DNA of 64,000 nucleotides, taken from Rehmannia glutinosa. Its lineage: Eukaryota; Streptophyta; Magnoliopsida; Lamiales; Orobanchaceae. The notes under the pieces were generated by a model that made no database searches, was not told the origin of the DNA, and saw only the letters and a list, made by a program, of their open reading frames with translations. The stretch's first letter is position 1; every line of letters starts with the position of its first letter. Location: the NCBI GenBank assembly GCA_016081115.2, contig CM071931.1, positions 23,722,317-23,786,316 of the forward strand. The letters are read 5' to 3'. Shown here in pieces: positions 59,740 through 64,000 of this stretch. The translations under genes were made by a program, and so were the position numbers.

Positions 59740-62645
59740 TTTAGGAAGGTACATCATCACTTGTTGCCTGCAAGCATATGACGTTGTGCATCGAACCAGC
59801 ATGGAATACCCGACAATAGATCGCTTTCTAAAGTAGCAACAGTTTTTTTTTCCGGGGAATGGAGATAAAATCAACTCCTCTCTTCATATTACCAATGTAG
59901 ATAGACGAATCATCCCAACCCCATATGCCTATGTTTCCACCGGCACGCCATAAAAAAAAGTAAGAACAACACGATGTTAGTAATTTATCCCAATAAGGTT
60001 AAGTTTACCTCGTCAAAGTATGCAGAATATAATGAAAGTATTTCAATAATATAATTTATCAATAAGGCCATATATTTTCCATATTTCATAATATTTCTCA
60101 GTAATTCCAATTAGCAGTTTGCTCTGACAGGCTCAAGCATAACAAATTCTCTGATAATGATTGAGGCAAGGATTTGACAGTTCAAGCATGTAAGGGATGC
60201 AGTTTACTTGTCTGCAAAAATAGCCAGCAAAATTTAAAACATCAATACCCAACATGCCTCGACTTAATTTGGAGCTCCAAATCAGATAAAAAAATAAAAA
60301 AAATTATTTCACCCAACAAAAATATATAGTCGGAAAAATTTGCCCAGTTTTCATGTCACATAATCTGAATGTAATCGAAAAATTGAAATGGACTTCAACG
60401 GAAAGGGAAAGTAACACATCTCCTAAAAAGAGGCTAACAAATTGTTTAAAGTAGAGACTCATTCATATAGGCCTTTTGTGACAGAGAAATATGACATACC
60501 TGAATGTGGAAATCCATCTGCGTGTAATGGTATACCATAGATGTTTTCCGGTACTTGGCTCCACTTGACAAGCCAACTTTGTCATCAGTACTGCAGGGAA
60601 AGATAAAAATGTTTGAGAAAGAAATGCTTGGAGAACTTAAATAGATACAAGACAGATACTCTGCGGTTGATAAAAAAGTTTAGATACATGCACAGATGCT
60701 ATTTATACTATTACTGCCAGGATATTTAACTATAAACTCCATTAAATATTAATTTGGTATGCCAAATGCCTTAAGAATAGCCATTATCACAAACAAAATA
60801 GCGACACAAAGTTCAAATGTTGTAATGTGCATGAACCCCAACACAGACCTTCTTGTTGCTAGAAAATTCCCAGTGGGAGAAACTTAAGCAGGATGCACAG
60901 CTATTTTATGACTAACATTCTTGAATGGTGTTGGTTTATCTGCATTCATGCGTCTCAGATCCCAAATACAAGCAGTGCCGTCTGTGGAACTTGTAGACAA
61001 GACGTTCTCATTTTCTGAGTTAAAGTCTATGGTGTTGATTCTATTTTCATGTATACAGTGTACTCACTGCAATACACCATATCTATTACCTCTTTCTCCA
61101 CGTCCATCAACTTGATAAACCCATCATAGCATGAACTGTACATCTGCACAAACAATAAAAGGATTTTTGCTCCATTAACAGTGTATAGGTGTATAGAATA
61201 CAAAACTGATATGTGGGCTATACCCCTAAAAATGATGAACTGGATGCAGAAGCCAAATTGAGCATATTACAACCAGGGTAATTATACACACCAAACCCGA
61301 TGATGCTTGTTTTACCCCAATATTATAGTAGGATTAAACATTTTGCTTCAACTGTTTCACTTCTTTGAAATTTAAAAAAACAAAAGAGAGAGAAAATGCT
61401 CGATAACATTTAACACCATGATGACACAACTATTTTTCACTAGTAAGTATCTTGCTAAAATATCTATCAGGTGACCCCCGATTTTGTCATTCTAAGTCCA
61501 ATTTCTGAAATGAACAAATGGACCCCCAAAATAAGTCCATTTTTTTAACCGTTTGGATCAAGTTTAGAAGTTGGAATCAACTTCCTGCATAAACTTTGCA
61601 CGCATGTAGCTTTAAGGACTAAATCCATGTAAAATAATCCCATCGTAAGTGGTCAGCCATGTACGGACAATTTTGCTCAGAGTATAAGATTCAGCCATGC
61701 TTGGACGATTTATTAGAGCTACATATATTAGTCACACTTGTATTTTGTGATAAAATAAACCATAATCAGGTATTCATACACCTTTGATATGGAAAAGGGG
61801 TCCATCATAATTCCAGATATAGGCCCTGAATGCGGGTGGAACAAATAAATACCATCACACCATCATTTTTGCCGTTAACATTCCAAAACCCCATCCCTCC
61901 TAACTTGTTACCAACAACAACCATTTGCATATCCAGTTTAGGAAAAAACCTCAAACTCATAATCCTCCCTTGCACCAACCGCTATATATTCTTTGGCTTC
62001 AATTGCAATGTCTCCACCTGCACCCCACAACCTTATTCTAGCCTAATTTCTTTTCCAAATTATCAATGGAATCACAAGGAACCATATCACCCTTACGCTG
62101 CATTGGGATTTAACTGGCCAATTTTCGTAATCTGCTTCCCACGAGTCCTTAGTGACTGGCTCAAAACCACAGGACTTTTAGTTTTAGGCTTCATTACTGG
62201 ACTTCGTTTATAAGATTTACTATCAACCTTGCCAAATTATATATTCTTCAATTTTAACTGACAACTCACGGACATTCTCTCAAACACATTCTTAACTGCA
62301 CAAAGTATAAGCAAGGAAGGATTCTTTTTGCATAGACAGAAATTCTCTTGGACAATTCTCGGATAGGTAACTGTCACCCAATAGTTTTGAACAAATCCCT
62401 AAAACACCCATTATTAATTTTGACCGAGAAAGTGGAAATAAAACCAGGGGGATAAAAGAAAAAAATCCAACATCAATAAAACGAAAACAGATATAAAAGC
62501 ATAGAGAGGAAGAAGACCTCTGGCGTTTGGCGTAGAGGTCGTTGAGCCTTGAGTGGATTTTGAGCGTCGCCAAAATTTCGTCGTTCCGCTTTATGTTTTC
62601 TGGTCTCCGCCGCTCGTACTCTGCCATTCTCTCATTGTTCTCCAT
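59740..62645 (-). pseudogene. WDR76: Decayed WD-repeat gene of the CMR1/WDR76 family, introns retained
   Basis: Right to left: exon 1 (62645 to about 62517) MENNERMAEYERRR, ENIKRNDEILATLKIHS; exon 2 (about 62228-62090) KSPVVLSQSLRTRGKQ; exon 3 (62012-61782) LQLKPKNI, GRIMSLRFFP, VVVGNKLGGMGFWNV, SGPISGI; exon 4 (61143-60905) SCYDGFIKLMDVEKEV, RINTIDFNSEN, STDGTACIWDLRRM; exon 5 (about 60590-60503) DDKVGLSSGAKY; last block (59940-59740) IWGWDDS, IYIGNMKRGVD, IPCWFDA. This follows plant WDR76/CMR1, a nuclear WD40 protein linked to chromatin and DNA damage. Stops and frameshifts, loss of about 35 codons inside exon 4 (near 61045), loss of the segment after 60905 and large gaps after exon 2 mark it as a pseudogene. 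Retained introns mean it arose by DNA duplication or decayed in place. Confidence 0.82.
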
Positions 62646-62787
62646 TTCGCTTCACCCAATAGCGATCCTTTACTTGAGGATTTTCCGACGAGTAAATGAA
62701 ATGGCACGAAATCGCAACATGGGATTATGCGGGTAAAATTGCAAACTAGGCCGGTATGAGTCTAGCAAAAAAGGTCTTGTAGGATTA

Positions 62788-63312
62788 AGTTTTGTTGAGA
62801 TATGTCACTTGTGAGTTGTCCCACATTGATTAAGAAAGGAAAGAGAGTCCAATTTATAAGCCAAGTGAGCTACTCCTCCTATCACCAATTGGTTTTAGGA
62901 TGGAACCTCACTTGGTGGGCTTGGGCTTTCTTCCCCATATCGTAAGACGCTTCATGTGTGGGGACCGTACCAAGTCCCCCCGAATTTAACATGGTATCAG
63001 AGCGAGCCCCATTGCTCGGCCCAAGGTGGGCCGTATCACATGATGTGATTGAGCATGGAGGATCCTGTGATGATTAATGAATTGACGAAGGACTCACAAG
63101 TGTTGAGATATGGGAGTTGTCGTTTTGAGATATGTCACTTGTTGTCCCACATCGATTAAGAAAGGAAAGAGAGTCCAATTTATAAGCCAAGTGAGCTACT
63201 CCTCCTATCACCAATTGGTTTTAGGATGGAACCTCACTTGGTGGGCTTCGCTTTTTCCCCATATCGTCGCATGTGTGGGACCGTACCAAGTCCCCCCGAA
63301 TTTAACAAGTTT
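62788..63312 (+). mobile_element. TRIM (terminal-repeat retrotransposon in miniature), AGTTT duplication
   Basis: LTR 1 is 62793-62991 (TGTTGAGATATG ... TTTAACA), followed at once by the primer site TGGTATCAGAGC (62992-63003). LTR 2 ends at 63307 with the same TTTAACA. Its start is near 63121, preceded by an extra partial LTR start at 63101. The interior is about 110-130 bp with no coding sequence. AGTTT at 62788-62792 is repeated at 63308-63312. The whole is 515 bp. ORFs in the LTRs are chance. Confidence 0.95.
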
Positions 63313-63323
63313 TGCAAAATAGC

Positions 63324-63547
63324 CCTATACCTAGTGTTCTAAAAAGCGCTAGATGCTAGTTGAGGCGGTAAACTGAGACTTAGCATCTAGGCGGAATTTG
63401 AGCGGGATTAGGCGGAACTTGGGTGGGATTAAGCGGGGCCTAATCGGAAGAATAACGTAGGCTGACAAGGAGGGCCTAGCGGGGGGCCTAGCGCCTAGAA
63501 ATGACTAATCGGAACTATGCGGGGATTTTTAGAACATAGCCTATACC
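63324..63547. mobile_element. hAT-type MITE with perfect 8-bp duplication (CCTATACC)
   Basis: Element 63332-63539 (208 bp). Ends TAGTGTTCTAAAAA and, on the other strand, CTATGTTCTAAAAA are inverted repeats. CCTATACC flanks both sides (63324-63331 and 63540-63547). The interior is GC-rich with repeated GCGGGATTA/CTAGGCGG words and no coding sequence. Confidence 0.92.
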
Positions 63548-64000
63548 TTTAAAAATTGAGGATTGAGCGCAATTTCCACTAAAATCTAAAAAAATGGCCC
63601 GAATCTTGCACGTGAGATTCATGTAAAGGTTTTACTGATATGGAGCTACTTAAACCCAGTGTTTTAAATAGCGTATCCTACCGGCCGATTGAAACGGTGA
63701 TACTAAATACCGATGATCGGTTCAGTACGGTAATGCTCTAAATACTATTTTTATAGTATTCTGGTGAAAATAGGCCAATAGCGGTTCAAAACCGATTAAA
63801 CGGGGTTGTTACTTTTTTTTATTTTTTCCAACCTTTATTTATAAAAATTGAAATTATAAACTTAACATTTAATATATACTAGAATAACACACGTATGTTA
63901 CACGGAATTTGTCCAAAGATAAAATTTTAGTGTCAAAAATTTGTTTGTAATAGTTATATGAGATTGGAAATACTAATTAGAATTATTAAAAAAGAAATTC
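63548..64000. other. Non-coding, possible start of another hAT-type MITE
   Basis: Near 63658 AGTGTTTTAAATAGCG resembles the end of the preceding MITE and leads into a patch with ACCGATGATCGGT. The right end was not found in the window. The last 150 bases are AT-rich and hold nothing recognisable. Confidence 0.4.

Noticed and set aside
62820..63322. Repeated ORF beginning around ISQVSYSSYHQLVLGWNLTWW
   Set aside because: Falls within the TRIM LTRs; open by chance.

Overview
This is a transposon-dense stretch of a plant nuclear genome, almost certainly a eudicot. It has AT-rich intergenic DNA, spliced genes, and Ty1/copia, Ty3-type, hAT, Mutator-like (MULE), TRIM and MITE sequences nested in one another. 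Only one or two loci look like ordinary host genes. I cannot name the species. All identities and boundaries were read by eye from the sequence and from remembered protein families; nothing was searched.

Layout. 1-10089: a Sirevirus-type copia element (both LTRs, broken gag and pol, and a third env-like coding region), cut by the window edge. 10921-11795: an intron-less, broken copy of delta-1-pyrroline-5-carboxylate dehydrogenase (P5CDH, ALDH12A1). It is interrupted at its 3' end by a hAT element (11796-14105) with a perfect 8-bp target duplication. 14893-39477: a run of TA-repeat-bounded elements sharing related termini. The larger ones (17337-20977, 21020-34522, 35648-39477) carry remains of two convergent genes: a FAR1/FHY3-like MULE transposase and a Ulp1-like (C48) cysteine protease. 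The middle one also holds a solo Ty3-type LTR of about 4.9 kb. 39516-42006: AT-rich repeats ending in a Helitron-like 3' terminus. 42008-44310: a tandem duplication hosting a 1.56-kb non-autonomous LTR element with an acidic-repeat ORF. 44640-46831: the 3' end of a second Sirevirus, its LTR interrupted by a hAT-type element. 47371-48379: two MITE-like elements. 48445-54952: a Tork/Tnt1-like copia element on the minus strand with near-identical LTRs and a perfect 5-bp duplication. 55244-57404: a three-exon NAC-domain gene with an unusual acidic N-terminal extension. 57600-58320: a LINE-derived RNase H fragment. 59740-62645: a decayed, intron-containing WD-repeat gene of the CMR1/WDR76 family (minus strand). 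62793-63539: a TRIM element followed by a hAT-type MITE.

Most coding sequence is mobile-element protein disabled by stops, frameshifts and internal deletions. The NAC locus is the best candidate for a functional host gene, but it has an apparent one-base deficit in a C run within the NAC domain. The most unusual signals are the TA-bounded MULE/Ulp1 family with its dispersed short-motif arrays, and the NAC gene with its DNA-binding domain at the C-terminus.
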